NCBI RefSeq assembly: GCF_000613245.1 | Contig: NZ_HG964937.1 | Location: forward strand, 369,405-433,404 | Direction: 5' to 3' | DNA: 64,000 nt | DNA from: Mycobacterium asiaticum DSM 44297 | GTDB taxonomy: Bacteria; Actinomycetota; Actinomycetes; Mycobacteriales; Mycobacteriaceae | Shown: piece by piece, positions 20,222-28,755 of the stretch | Layout of the letters: every line of letters starts with the position of its first letter | Numbering within the stretch: position 1 is the stretch's first letter | Made by a program: the position numbers and the translations under genes | The notes under the pieces: model-generated | Told to the model about the DNA's origin: nothing | The model's input: the letters and a program-made list of their open reading frames with translations, nothing else | Databases searched by the model: none

Positions 20222-21424
20222 CTACGCGGAAACCGGCTTCTTCGCGGGTTCGACCTTCATCAACTTCATCAGGTTGCCGCCCATGATCTTTTCGACGTCT
20301 TCCTGATCAAAGTCCTTGAGTTCGTCGACGAATGAGATCGGGTCCTTCAGGCCCTCCGGGTGGGGCCAGTCGGAGCCGAAGACCACCCGATCGGTGCCGA
20401 CCATCTTGACGATCTCGGTGAAGCGGTCCTCCCAGAATGGGCTGATGTAGACGCAACGCTTGAACGTCTCGATCGGGTCCTCGGCGAACGCCTGCGGCAT
20501 CTTCTTGTAGACGCCTTTGAGGCCCTTGAAGAGATGAGGCACCCAGTCGGCACCGTTCTCGATCGACAGGATCCGCAGATCGGGGTTGCGCGTCAGCGCG
20601 CCGTGGCAGACCAATGCGCCGAAGGCGTCCTCGACCGGCCGATGACCTAAGGCCAGGCTGCGGAAGGCGGTTGGCTTGAACGGCAGGAACTCGTCGCCGG
20701 GCTCCCAGATGTTGAGCAGCTCGGAGTAACCGCTGTCCGAGGCGTGCATCGAAACCGGAATCTCGGCGCGCACGCAGGCCTGCCAGAATGGGTCGAACTC
20801 CTCGAAGCCGAAGGAGCGGCTGCCGCGGTAACCGGGCACCGGTGCCGGGCGTACCAGCACCGTGCGGGCGCCGCGCTCGAGGCACCACTGCAATTCCTCG
20901 AGCGCCCGGTCGACGATGGGCAGGGTGATCACCGGGGTCGCGAAGATGCGCTCTTGGTAGTTGAACGACCACTGCTCGTACATCCACTGGTTCAGCGCGT
21001 GGATGACGTCGTGCGTCATCTCCGGGTCGTCCTTCATGCGCTCTTCGACCAGGCTGGCCAGCGTCGGGAACATCAGCGCGTAGTCGATGCCCAGCTCGTC
21101 CATCACTTCCAGCCGTGCCCCCGGCTCGCGGAAGGCGGGGATGGCCTTCATCGGCTCGCCGAGGATCTCGCGGTAGCTCTTGCCTTGCGAACCGTTGCGA
21201 AAGTAGTCCTCCTGGGCGCCCGGGCGGGCCACCACCTCGAAGGTGGGATTGGGAATGTAGTCGCTGATGTGGCCGCGCACCACGATCTTGGTGCGGCCGC
21301 GCACCTGCACGTAGTCGATGACGTGCTTGCGGTGGTCGGGGAGGAACTTGGTGAGCGCTTCCTGCGGCTCGTACATGTGGTTGTCGGCGTCGAACACCGG
21401 GAAGGAAAGCTCGCGAGACGGCAT
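20222..21424 (-). CDS. Amidohydrolase-2 family enzyme
   Basis: A 400-residue metal-dependent hydrolase/decarboxylase of the same broad family as the two at 10.2-12.4 kb. Motifs VFDADNHMYEP at the N-terminus, VSMHASDSGY in the middle and VVFGSDWPHPEG near the C-terminus keep the expected ligands. The ATG at 21424 has CAGGAG about 9 bases upstream. A perfect 8-bp inverted repeat at 21456-21476 lies in its promoter, and a TetR-thioesterase fusion gene sits directly upstream, so it is probably the target of that regulator. The substrate is unknown. Confidence 0.88.
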   Translation of the reverse strand: MPSRELSFPVFDADNHMYEPQEALTKFLPDHRKHVIDYVQVRGRTKIVVRGHISDYIPNPTFEVVARPGAQEDYFRNGSQGKSYREILGEPMKAIPAFREPGARLEVMDELGIDYALMFPTLASLVEERMKDDPEMTHDVIHALNQWMYEQWSFNYQERIFATPVITLPIVDRALEELQWCLERGARTVLVRPAPVPGYRGSRSFGFEEFDPFWQACVRAEIPVSMHASDSGYSELLNIWEPGDEFLPFKPTAFRSLALGHRPVEDAFGALVCHGALTRNPDLRILSIENGADWVPHLFKGLKGVYKKMPQAFAEDPIETFKRCVYISPFWEDRFTEIVKMVGTDRVVFGSDWPHPEGLKDPISFVDELKDFDQEDVEKIMGGNLMKLMKVEPAKKPVSA

Positions 21425-21455
21425 GGCGATTCTCCTGTGAGGCTGGATCTCTAAA

Positions 21456-21476
21456 GGTGGTAATGACGTTACCACC
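21456..21476. promoter_or_regulatory. Perfect palindromic operator upstream of the amidohydrolase gene
   Basis: GGTGGTAA (21456-21463) and TTACCACC (21469-21476) form a perfect inverted repeat around a 5-base centre, 32 bases before the ATG at 21424. The geometry suits a TetR dimer. The regulator is probably encoded by the next gene (21523-22557). Confidence 0.65.
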
Positions 21477-21522
21477 ATTTGTGAACGGCGGAGCAAGCTC
21501 TGCTGGCCGAACGCTTTTGTAC

Positions 21523-22557
21523 CTAGCCGGCGGGCGGGCCGTCGGGTTCGTCGGCGGGGCGGCCGACGATCGCAAAGTTCACCGTCGCCGTGGCCGCCAG
21601 TTCGCTGTCGCTGTCGCCGAAAATGTCGATCTGCATCACCAGCGACCGGCGACCGGCGCGCAGCACCTTGGGTACCGCCAACGCCGAACCCTGCCGGATC
21701 GGCCGCAGGTAGCGGATGGACAGGTCCGCGGTGGTCATGGCGGTGCCCGGCTGCAGGTACTCCAGCCCGAGCTGTCCGCCGGCGACGTCGGCGAGCGTCG
21801 CAATCAGCCCGCCCTGCAGTGCACCGGAGGTGTTGACCACCTGGGGACTGACCGGCATCGTCATGGCGAACTCTGCGCCGTGAAAGCTGGCGGGGCGCAT
21901 GCCGATCTGGGCAAACAGTTCGGCCAGCGATGGCTCGGGTGTTTCATCGTCGGTGTCGCGGATGCCGAGGGCGCGGGTGCAGAAGTCGTAGAGCTGGCCG
22001 GCGTCGATCGGTGTTCCATTCAATTCGGTGCCCAGCCAATGCAATCGCAGTGCACCGACCATCGTCTGCATGACAATCGCCGCTGCGGCGCCGACGTCCA
22101 GGCCGGGATTGAACACCCCCTCGGTGATGCCCTGCCCGACGATGTCGCGCAACAACCGGTGCAGGGGAGAGAGGACTCGCGCGTACTCGCGTGGCCGGGT
22201 CTCAGCCAGGTGCTGGTTGTAGAGGCTCAGCGCCCTGTTGAGACTGTCCTGGGTGGTCGACTCCGGCTGGGCGCTGATGCGATCGAGAACCAATTTCAGC
22301 GCCGCGGTGCTGTCGAGTCCGGCCGTCTCGGCGCGCCAGGACTGCGCCGCTTGCACCATCGTTCGCTCGAACAAGGCCAGCAGCAGTTCATCCTTGCTGC
22401 TGAAGTGTTGGTAAAAGGCACGCAGCGAGGTCTTGGAACGGGCCACCACTTCCTGCACGGTGAAGTCGGTCCGGCCGGTTTCGCCCAGGATCTCGACGGC
22501 CGTCTTGATGAAGCGGTCGGCGCGGGTGACGTCAGCCTGCTCGCTGGGGCCGGCCAT
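21523..22557 (-). CDS. TetR regulator fused to a PaaI-type hotdog thioesterase domain
   Basis: A 344-residue fusion. Residues 10-60 form the TetR helix-turn-helix (FTVQEVVARSKTSLRAFYQHFSSKDE) and residues 60-200 the usual TetR ligand domain. Residues 215-335 are a hotdog fold of the PaaI/acyl-CoA thioesterase class (VVNTSGALQGGLIATLADVAGG). The hotdog part may sense or hydrolyse an acyl-CoA, linking thioester levels to repression. The gene lies upstream of the amidohydrolase gene, with a strong palindrome between them. Normal TetR proteins have about 200 residues. Confidence 0.9.
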   Translation of the reverse strand: MAGPSEQADVTRADRFIKTAVEILGETGRTDFTVQEVVARSKTSLRAFYQHFSSKDELLLALFERTMVQAAQSWRAETAGLDSTAALKLVLDRISAQPESTTQDSLNRALSLYNQHLAETRPREYARVLSPLHRLLRDIVGQGITEGVFNPGLDVGAAAAIVMQTMVGALRLHWLGTELNGTPIDAGQLYDFCTRALGIRDTDDETPEPSLAELFAQIGMRPASFHGAEFAMTMPVSPQVVNTSGALQGGLIATLADVAGGQLGLEYLQPGTAMTTADLSIRYLRPIRQGSALAVPKVLRAGRRSLVMQIDIFGDSDSELAATATVNFAIVGRPADEPDGPPAG

Positions 22558-22878
22558 ACACGGTCTCCTCTTCGCTGCGGTGCACAGAGGCCTCGAGATC
22601 CCTGTGAACTCTGAGAACGAGGTTACCGTGCGGCCCGTGCCGGCGGTCAGCCTGTTCGCTGCGGTCGCGGGGTAGTGCGGTCGAGCCGCAGTGCGGAATA
22701 AGTGCTATTTATCGCTGGAGCCGCGGATAGGCTGATTGCACAGTGCACCACCTTGGGGGTTTAGGTTATGGCGTCGACTCCACTGGAGCCGAAACACGCG
22801 AGGCCGGCGCGGGGTAGCCGTGCGCAACCGGTGATCCGCGGATTCGCTGAAAACCCGGGCTCACGAGCCTGACGCGCC
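22558..22878. other. 320-bp intergenic region ahead of the ESX accessory block
   Basis: It separates the divergent TetR-thioesterase gene from the gene at 22879. It contains GCTATTTAT (about 22703), also found inverted in the palindrome at 9729-9748, an 11-base palindrome TGCACAGTGCA (22737-22747), and a possible short leader frame at 22768-22872. It probably carries promoters in both directions. Confidence 0.5.
22768..22872 (+). CDS. Possible 34-residue leader peptide
   Basis: An ATG preceded by a TTGGGGG stretch opens a 34-codon frame rich in Arg, Pro and Ala that ends 6 bases before the ATG at 22879. The next gene has no good ribosome binding site of its own, so translational coupling through this small frame is plausible. 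No homology is recognised and it could be chance. Confidence 0.3.
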   Translation: MASTPLEPKHARPARGSRAQPVIRGFAENPGSRA

Positions 22879-23769
22879 ATGGGCACCTATGAGGAATATC
22901 TGGCCCAGGGCGTCGACCCTGCGACGGCCAGGGCATGGGCCGATGCGGATGCCGATGCCGGCGAACCGGCCGAACCGGCTGCCGCCGCGCCGTCGACATA
23001 CGTTGATACACAACAGTTCCCGGGCTTCACTGCGATATCGCCAGAGGCCGCGGCGAGCATTGGGCTGGATCCGGACGCGGCGACGGCGCTGAACGGAACC
23101 TTGCACGATCTGCGGTTGCGTACCGGCCCAGCCCAGGGACCGGCAGTAGGCCGGGACGGCACCGGAATGGTCGGGTTGTACATCGATGAGCAGCACACGC
23201 CGGTGCGGCTGGACCTGCGTACCGACTGGGCCGAGCGGCTATCGGCCGAGATGTTGCCGGCCGCGGTCTTCGCCGCGTATCGCGCGGCAATGGACATCCA
23301 GTACGAAGACGCCAGGGCAGCCGCTGACCGGCAACCGGCGCAGCCTGCGGCATCGTTGCAGGACTTGCTCGGTTCGCTGGACGACTACCGGGACCCGCCC
23401 CGACCATTGGAGCGTTTCCGCGCGGACGTCTATTCGGCATGCGACCGGGCCGACCGGCTGTCCGCGGAACTGGCGTCGGAGGCGGCGGCCCGCAAAGCCG
23501 CGGAATCTTCCACAGCGCCGCGGACGATAGCGGTGCAGCTGGACGGGCCCTGGCTGGTCGATTGCCAGATCAACGCGGCGTGGGCCGAGCAGGCCGCCGC
23601 CGCGCGGATCATGACCGAGTTCGCCGCCGCGCTGCAGCGCGCCAAAGACGAGCAGTCCGCCGCGGGATCGGCTCTGGAAAGCGCCAAGCAGGCGCTCCTG
23701 GCCGAGCTGGGCAAGTTGACGCGCGAAGGTATTGCTGCCCTGCAGTTCATGGGAGAAGCCGCACTGTGA
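22879..23769 (+). CDS. ESX-associated hypothetical protein with YbaB-like C-terminal half
   Basis: A 296-residue cytosolic-type protein. Residues 1-45 are Ala/Asp-rich, the middle contains VGLYIDEQHTPVRLDLRTDWAERL, and the C-terminal part has TIAVQLDGPWLVDCQINAAW followed by a long Ala/Glu/Lys helix, reminiscent of the YbaB/EbfC-like fold of EspL-type proteins. No enzymatic motif is seen. It starts a plus-strand group with two small ESX-like genes. I infer a chaperone or regulatory role in type VII secretion. I do not recognise a named family with certainty. Confidence 0.6.
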   Translation: MGTYEEYLAQGVDPATARAWADADADAGEPAEPAAAAPSTYVDTQQFPGFTAISPEAAASIGLDPDAATALNGTLHDLRLRTGPAQGPAVGRDGTGMVGLYIDEQHTPVRLDLRTDWAERLSAEMLPAAVFAAYRAAMDIQYEDARAAADRQPAQPAASLQDLLGSLDDYRDPPRPLERFRADVYSACDRADRLSAELASEAAARKAAESSTAPRTIAVQLDGPWLVDCQINAAWAEQAAAARIMTEFAAALQRAKDEQSAAGSALESAKQALLAELGKLTREGIAALQFMGEAAL

Positions 23770-23818
23770 GGGCCACGTCGTGCTCGGTGATGTCCGACAT
23801 GCAAGAGAGAGACAGGTA

Positions 23819-24133
23819 ATGCCGCCCGATCTGAAAGTCGATATTGAGTGGCTGCGTAAAGACGCAAAACTGTGGACGGACAGCGCCACGGCGCTGGCGG
23901 GTTTCGCCAATACTGCAGCAGCGTCCAAGATCAACAGTCCCTTCGGCAGTCCCGCGGTCGGTGAGATGAGCTACGACCCGTACACCCTGATTCAGGATTT
24001 CCTGGATGCGTACAACAAGTTCTGCGACGCGGTTCACGACCGCGCGAAGGTGGGCGAGACGTCGATGAACGGTATGGGGGCCACGCTGGTCGCCGTGGCG
24101 AATAACTTTGCCGCCACGGATATTCCACGTTGA
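23819..24133 (+). CDS. Small helical ESX substrate-like protein (EspC/DUF2580-like)
   Basis: A 104-residue protein beginning MPPDLKVDIEWLRKDAKLW, which suits a helical, Ala-rich WXG100-size protein of the EspC/DUF2580 type. A central turn-like segment (SPFGSPAVGEMSYDPY) separates it from a second helix (LIQDFLDAYNKFCDAVHDR). No signal peptide or membrane segment is present. The ATG at 23819 has GAGAGACAGG just upstream. It is 30 bases ahead of a WXG-motif membrane protein gene, and the two may form a secreted pair. Assignment to the family is by size and pattern only. Confidence 0.6.
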   Translation: MPPDLKVDIEWLRKDAKLWTDSATALAGFANTAAASKINSPFGSPAVGEMSYDPYTLIQDFLDAYNKFCDAVHDRAKVGETSMNGMGATLVAVANNFAATDIPR

Positions 24134-24163
24134 CGCGGCGATCCACGGTCAAGAGGGGGCGGC

Positions 24164-24904
24164 ATGGGCATCGGTGACGAAGTTCAGGAGTACTACCGCA
24201 AGCTTGTCGAGCGCACCGACGAGCTGGAGCGGGTGATCGACGAGGCGGCCGGCAGCCGGCTCGCCCGAATCCTGGATCTGGACGAGGAGATTGCCACCGC
24301 GGGGGCGGTGGTGATCGCGATGTTGCGCAACCAGATCATCCCTCAGGTCAAGAAGGTCGCCGATACGGTGTCGATGTCGGACGTCCTACGCGATCACAAA
24401 CAGGGCTGGTCGACGATCGGCTCCGGTGCGCTCAAGATGTCCGACTCGCTCGAAGACGAGGCCAATGGCATTCGCGCTCAAGTGCATTGGGCAGGTTCGG
24501 CGGCCAACGCCTACGAAGTGGCCGTGGGCAACCAACAGAAGTCGGTCGAAGGGCTCAGCACCGCCGCACAAGCGATCGAGGGTTCGCTGGATGCCGTCGC
24601 CAGCGCGCTCGACGTGGCGGGGTACACGATCATCCCCGGTATATCGGTGCTGGTGCTGTCCATCGTCGGCGCCATCGTCTCGGCCGCCACCGTGGTCGGT
24701 CTTCCCGCCGCCCTGGCATTCATCCTCACGACTGCGGCCGGATTCCTGGCCAGCGTCAGCGCCATCATCGCCGGACTCGTCACAGTGAACGACGCCCAGA
24801 GCGATCAGGCCGCCGCGCTGGAGCGAGCGCTGGCCGCGCAGGGCGATTGGAAGACGCCGAACCTGGCCAGCTTCGCGAACTCCGGCGACTGGGTTCCCGC
24901 CTAG
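24164..24904 (+). CDS. WXG-motif protein with hydrophobic, probably membrane-inserting C-terminal half
   Basis: A 246-residue protein. Residues 1-150 are helical and contain IRAQVHWAGSAANAYEVAVG, a WXG100-type turn (Trp-Ala-Gly). Residues 155-215 are strongly hydrophobic and Gly/Ala-rich (about two helices, GISVLVLSIVGAIVSAATVV and ALAFILTTAAGFLASVSAII). The arrangement suggests a secreted protein that inserts into membranes, or a membrane-anchored partner. The 3' end overlaps the convergent NHL-repeat gene by 4 bases. No close family is recognised. Confidence 0.65.
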   Translation: MGIGDEVQEYYRKLVERTDELERVIDEAAGSRLARILDLDEEIATAGAVVIAMLRNQIIPQVKKVADTVSMSDVLRDHKQGWSTIGSGALKMSDSLEDEANGIRAQVHWAGSAANAYEVAVGNQQKSVEGLSTAAQAIEGSLDAVASALDVAGYTIIPGISVLVLSIVGAIVSAATVVGLPAALAFILTTAAGFLASVSAIIAGLVTVNDAQSDQAAALERALAAQGDWKTPNLASFANSGDWVPA

Positions 24905-25824
24905 CCCGAGAACTTGAGCACCCGGTTGTTGAGTTCGTCGACGACGTAGAGGTGACCCGTCGCGTCCAACGCGATGCTGCGTGGGCGGTTGAGTCCGGAG
25001 AACGGCAGCTCGGTTTGTGCATTGGCTCCGGGCGCCAGTTTGAGCACCCGGTTGTGGCTGGAGTCCGCCACATAGACTGCGCCGGCCCCGTCCACCGCGA
25101 CACCATAGGGATTGAGCAGGCCGGTGAACGGCAGGTCAACCGGTTCCGCCGCTCCCGCGGGCAGTTTGAGCACCCGGTTGGCGACTGACGTGACGTACAC
25201 GGCGCCGGCGGCGTCGACTGCGATCCCGAGCGGGCCGCGGATGCCCGGGAACGGCAACTCGGTTGCGCTGCCCGCACCGGCCGGCAGCTTGAGCACGCGG
25301 TCGTAGGCGGCGACGTAGACACTGCCTTCGGCGTCCACCGCCACACCCGAGGGTAGGGAGAGTTTGTTGAGCGGCAACGTTATTGGCGAACTGGCGCCAG
25401 TCGCCAGTTTGAGCACCCGGTTGCCGTTGTAGTCGCTGACGTAGACGGCCCCGGCGCCGTCCACCGCGAGGTAGTTCGGCGTCCTGACATCACCGAAGGG
25501 CAATTTGCTTGGACCGTTGGCACCTGCCGGCAGTTTCAGAACCTGCGGGTTGTCACCTCCGTTGGTGACGTAGACCGCCCCCGAGTTGTCGACCGCCACC
25601 CCACCCGGCTGGTCCAGCGACCGGAACGGCAGTACTTCCTGCGGACCGATGGCCGGGTTGGTAGTTGCACTGTGCGACTGAGGGTTTGAGGTGGGCGCGG
25701 TCGTGGTTGTGGTGGTGCGCGGCCCACCGCAGGCGGCTGTGGCGACTGTCAATACCGTGAGGCCTGCCGCGATACCGCGCCACTTCGATGATTTACCGCC
25801 ACGCTTGTCGGTGCACACCAGCAC
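24901..25824 (-). CDS. Exported NHL-repeat beta-propeller protein (possible lipoprotein)
   Basis: A 307-residue protein with an N-terminal signal segment (GIAAGLTVLTVATAACGG) whose Cys could be lipidated, although the box is weak. A Thr/Ser-rich linker follows, then six repeats of about 42 residues of the form PxGVAVDxxGAVYVxDxxxNRVLKLPAG. This closely resembles the extracellular NHL sensor of mycobacterial PknD, but no kinase domain is attached. It is likely a surface sensor or adhesion-type ligand-binding propeller. It is convergent with the preceding WXG gene. The GTG at 25824 follows AGGGGGC. Confidence 0.85.
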   Translation of the reverse strand: MLVCTDKRGGKSSKWRGIAAGLTVLTVATAACGGPRTTTTTTAPTSNPQSHSATTNPAIGPQEVLPFRSLDQPGGVAVDNSGAVYVTNGGDNPQVLKLPAGANGPSKLPFGDVRTPNYLAVDGAGAVYVSDYNGNRVLKLATGASSPITLPLNKLSLPSGVAVDAEGSVYVAAYDRVLKLPAGAGSATELPFPGIRGPLGIAVDAAGAVYVTSVANRVLKLPAGAAEPVDLPFTGLLNPYGVAVDGAGAVYVADSSHNRVLKLAPGANAQTELPFSGLNRPRSIALDATGHLYVVDELNNRVLKFSG

Positions 25825-26005
25825 GCCCCCTGTTTGATTTCAATTGACGAAAGTCATCTTAGGCGAGCGCCGCAGCAAAATCGGGATCGGTTGTCGAGCA
25901 GCGATATTGGTGCGCATTTTCATCCGGTCCGGTCGCTAACCTAATGGGAAGGGGGCAACCGTCCCCGCTCGAACAGTGTGCGCCGCAGCAGAATAGGGGT
26001 TGGGA

Positions 26006-26419
26006 ATGCGGGACGAGGTGGAAATCGTAGGCAGGCTGCTCGACCACAACATTGCCGATCTTAAAATTGCGCTCGAGGACGCCTCGGACAGCGTTGCAGT
26101 TCGCCGGCTCGGACTCGGTGACGCAATCACCGTGCTGGGGGAGCACCTCGTCGTGCAGGTCACCGACTTCGCCAGCGCGATGCGGGAACTGGCGTTGCTC
26201 CCGCGCGGCGGGGACGATGCCGTCGTGATCGGCAACGCGCGCAGCGCCGGTGCCGCCGCCGCGGCAGCGGCGGGACTCGCGGTCGCCGGCGTGGCGATGG
26301 GCGTCGCCTCGGCGGCCAGCATCCTGGCCGCCATCACCGGGGCGATCGCCGCGGTTGGTGAGGCGTCCGCTTCGCTGTGGCACATTCACGCCGCGCTCGC
26401 TGGTATTTCCCCGCGCTAG
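26006..26419 (+). CDS. Small helical protein with Ala/Gly-rich hydrophobic C-terminus
   Basis: A 137-residue protein. Residues 1-80 are amphipathic helices (MRDEVEIVGRLLDHNIADLK). Residues 85-130 are Ala/Gly-rich and hydrophobic (AAAAAAGLAVAGVAMGVASA, ILAAITGAIAAVGEA). It lacks a WXG motif, but the layout parallels the WXG protein at 24164. It could be a membrane-active ESX substrate. Its 3' end overlaps the convergent EspG gene by 4 bases. ATG at 26006 follows AGGGGTTGGG. No named family is recognised. Confidence 0.55.
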   Translation: MRDEVEIVGRLLDHNIADLKIALEDASDSVAVRRLGLGDAITVLGEHLVVQVTDFASAMRELALLPRGGDDAVVIGNARSAGAAAAAAAGLAVAGVAMGVASAASILAAITGAIAAVGEASASLWHIHAALAGISPR

Positions 26420-27186
26420 TTCCCGCGAGACTCTCGAAGCGACGCGACGTCCGCCGCGATCAATTCGTCGATCCGCCCGCTGAGGTCGCGGCGACTCATC
26501 GGCGTCGCCGACCGGTAGCCCGGTGCGTAGATGTAGTCGCCGTCGTCGCGCAGGCGCACCCACACGACTGCATCCTTGTCCTGGTCCAGTCCCCAGGTGC
26601 GCGCCGGCCGGCAATGGCTCTGGACCGTGCCGTAAGCGATCACCGCATCCTTCGATACCGACACCGGGGCGCCCACACCCCAGGTCGGGTCGGAGGCGGT
26701 CGTCGCGCGGCCGCGCAATGCTTGCGGGACGTATTCCGGGATCACAATCCTCGGCCGGGTGCCCGGATTGGTCAGCTCGACCGTCCCGGCGACCGCTGGT
26801 CCCAGGTCGTAGGCCGACAACGTGAACATGTCGACGACGTCGTCGGCTTGCTGCTCGGCCAGGAAGCCGAGTTCGCCGGTGCGGTGGGCGAGTAGCCGGG
26901 TGCTTGGGCTATCGGCGGGGAAGTGGTGCACTTGGCATTCCACCCGAAGGTCCGCTTCGGCGTAGGTGGCGAACCACTTCCCGAAGACCGCCAGATCGCC
27001 GTGCTTGAAGCGATCGGGAACCGTCCTCGCGTAGTCGCGGTACGCGCCCAAGTCCGCGAATCGGTGGGCCAAGGTGGGGATGAGCGGAAACGGCAGAAAG
27101 TCGCGTCCCAGGTATTCGCTGATCACCCGCAGTTCCCGCACCTCGATGCGGCCCAGACGTTGCAGGCTCACGGTGTTGACGCGCAC
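26416..27186 (-). CDS. espG: EspG-family type VII secretion chaperone
   Basis: A 256-residue EspG-like protein. EspG chaperones bind the tips of PE-PPE or similar dimers in the cytosol and keep them soluble for one ESX system. Features include the N-terminal VSLQRLGRIEVRELRVISEYLG strand-helix, a central QVHHF strand and the C-terminal SRRDLSGRIDELIAADVASL helix. It is one of two EspG genes here (the other at 50193-51011); the two are quite different. No PE/PPE gene lies next to this copy, so its clients may be the nearby small helical proteins. Confidence 0.78.
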   Translation of the reverse strand: MRVNTVSLQRLGRIEVRELRVISEYLGRDFLPFPLIPTLAHRFADLGAYRDYARTVPDRFKHGDLAVFGKWFATYAEADLRVECQVHHFPADSPSTRLLAHRTGELGFLAEQQADDVVDMFTLSAYDLGPAVAGTVELTNPGTRPRIVIPEYVPQALRGRATTASDPTWGVGAPVSVSKDAVIAYGTVQSHCRPARTWGLDQDKDAVVWVRLRDDGDYIYAPGYRSATPMSRRDLSGRIDELIAADVASLRESRGN

Positions 27187-27205
27187 AGCACCATTGTCGC
27201 GACGG

Positions 27206-28729
27206 CTACGTCTTCTTCTGATCGGCGGGGGCGGCCCGACGCGGGACGTCGCCGATCACCGGCACCACCCCCTCGGCTTCACCTGCGACCTCTTCCCCGT
27301 GCTTGGGTAGCCGCAGCGCCTTGCTGGCTTTGTGTGCCTTATCCGCGGTGCTTCCGGAGTGGCCGGCCACCGGAGCGCCTGGGGCACCTGCCCCGCCGGG
27401 CCCGCTGATTCCGGCGCGGGAGACCGGCACCGGACTGCCGCCTACTTTGGGAGGCGCCGCGACCGCGGCCGGTGGCTTGGCGCCGACCGACCCTCGTCCG
27501 CCGCCGCCGCGACCGGCGCCGCCGCCACCGGTCTTGGGCGCTGCTGAACGCCCCTTCGAGCCGAGGCCCAGCGGCGCGGTGTGCAACCCGGTTCCCTCTC
27601 TGCCGCCCGCCTTCGCCGCGTCAGCCGATGGTTTCGCCGCGGGATCAGCACCCTGCCCGCCGCCGGTGCCGCTGCCCTGACCGGCACCGTCGCCGGGCAC
27701 CTGGCCCGCGCCACCGTCGGCCGGGACATTTGGTATGGACTGCCGACCGTCCGGCTGGACGGCGGTCGGTGCCGGCGGATCCGGTGCCCGCCCGGTATTC
27801 AGCCCGCCCTGCGGCAGCACTTCCGGCGCGCCGCCGCCCGATCCGGCCAAAGGACCGCCGGCCAGCCCTGCCGGGCCGGACATCGGCGGACCGACCTCGG
27901 GTACCGCGCTGTCGACGCTGGGATGGCTTTGCGCAATCCCGTCAATCGGACCTCGATAGACGTCCATGATGCCGAGCACGAGGTCGTTCAGCTGATTCAG
28001 TGTCTCCTTGCTCGACGGTTCGTCGGGGTGGGCAACCGCCTGGTTGTAAAGCGGCAGGTATTGCTCGTAATTGCTTCTCGTTGTGGCGAGGTCGTCAAAG
28101 AATGCGTCGAACAATTGCTCCATCGTCGCCGCATGGTTGCTCATATCGTCCAGCACTTGAAAAGACCGCTGCAGGTTCAGGTTCAGCGCATCGGCGAATT
28201 GGCCGCGGATTCCACTACTGAGACCCGCCAGCGCTTTTTGCAGACCAGTTTTCGCGCGGTCGATACTTGCGTTCCAGTGTGAATTGGCCGGTCCGCTGCC
28301 GGTGGCTCCGATGATGCCGTTGTAGCCGTCGATAAAGGTACGAATCTGGTCGTGCGGAACGCTCTTGTTCTTGCAGGGATGCCCGGTCGCCCGCAACGAA
28401 TCCAAGTCGTTTTTCGGCGCCGCCAGATTCCTGTCGACCGGCTGGCCAGTTGCCGGACCCGGGATGTTCATCGGTGGGGGCAGGGTGGTCGTGCCGGGGC
28501 GCGGCAGTACAGGCTGCGGGGTACCCGGCTGCGGGTTGGCGATCTGACCGTTCGCGTCGAACACACCGGGCGGGGCCGACGTGCGCAGGCTGTCAAAGAC
28601 GCTGTTGGGGACGATCGGCGACAGCCCCGCCATGTTCAGGGCCGTCTGTACGAGTTGGGGCGGTTGCCAGTGCGGATGGGCTTGCTGGATTGCCGCTACC
28701 GCGGCTTCGAGATCCTCATAGGTAGCCAA
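27206..28729 (-). CDS. Gly/Pro-rich putative ESX substrate
   Basis: A 507-residue protein. Residues 1-40 are ATYEDLEAAVAAIQQAHPHW, a predicted helical start. A Pro-rich linker follows, then a helical domain of about 150 residues (HWNASIDRAKTGLQKALAGL to LNDLVLGIMDVYRG), and a long Gly/Pro/Ala/Ser-rich tail with poly-Gly runs and a KHGEEVAGEAEGVVP end. The architecture parallels EspB/EspK-type secreted proteins, but I do not recognise a specific homologue. TTG at 28729 is an inferred start: the upstream open frame overlaps other genes and looks non-coding. Confidence 0.6.
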   Translation of the reverse strand: MATYEDLEAAVAAIQQAHPHWQPPQLVQTALNMAGLSPIVPNSVFDSLRTSAPPGVFDANGQIANPQPGTPQPVLPRPGTTTLPPPMNIPGPATGQPVDRNLAAPKNDLDSLRATGHPCKNKSVPHDQIRTFIDGYNGIIGATGSGPANSHWNASIDRAKTGLQKALAGLSSGIRGQFADALNLNLQRSFQVLDDMSNHAATMEQLFDAFFDDLATTRSNYEQYLPLYNQAVAHPDEPSSKETLNQLNDLVLGIMDVYRGPIDGIAQSHPSVDSAVPEVGPPMSGPAGLAGGPLAGSGGGAPEVLPQGGLNTGRAPDPPAPTAVQPDGRQSIPNVPADGGAGQVPGDGAGQGSGTGGGQGADPAAKPSADAAKAGGREGTGLHTAPLGLGSKGRSAAPKTGGGGAGRGGGGRGSVGAKPPAAVAAPPKVGGSPVPVSRAGISGPGGAGAPGAPVAGHSGSTADKAHKASKALRLPKHGEEVAGEAEGVVPVIGDVPRRAAPADQKKT

Positions 28730-28755
28730 TGTCGGAGTCCGGCGGTGTCGGCAGC

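Noticed and set aside
22558..22767. Possible small RNA or riboswitch between the divergent genes
   Set aside because: Only short palindromes are visible; no conserved riboswitch core or terminator pair was recognised.
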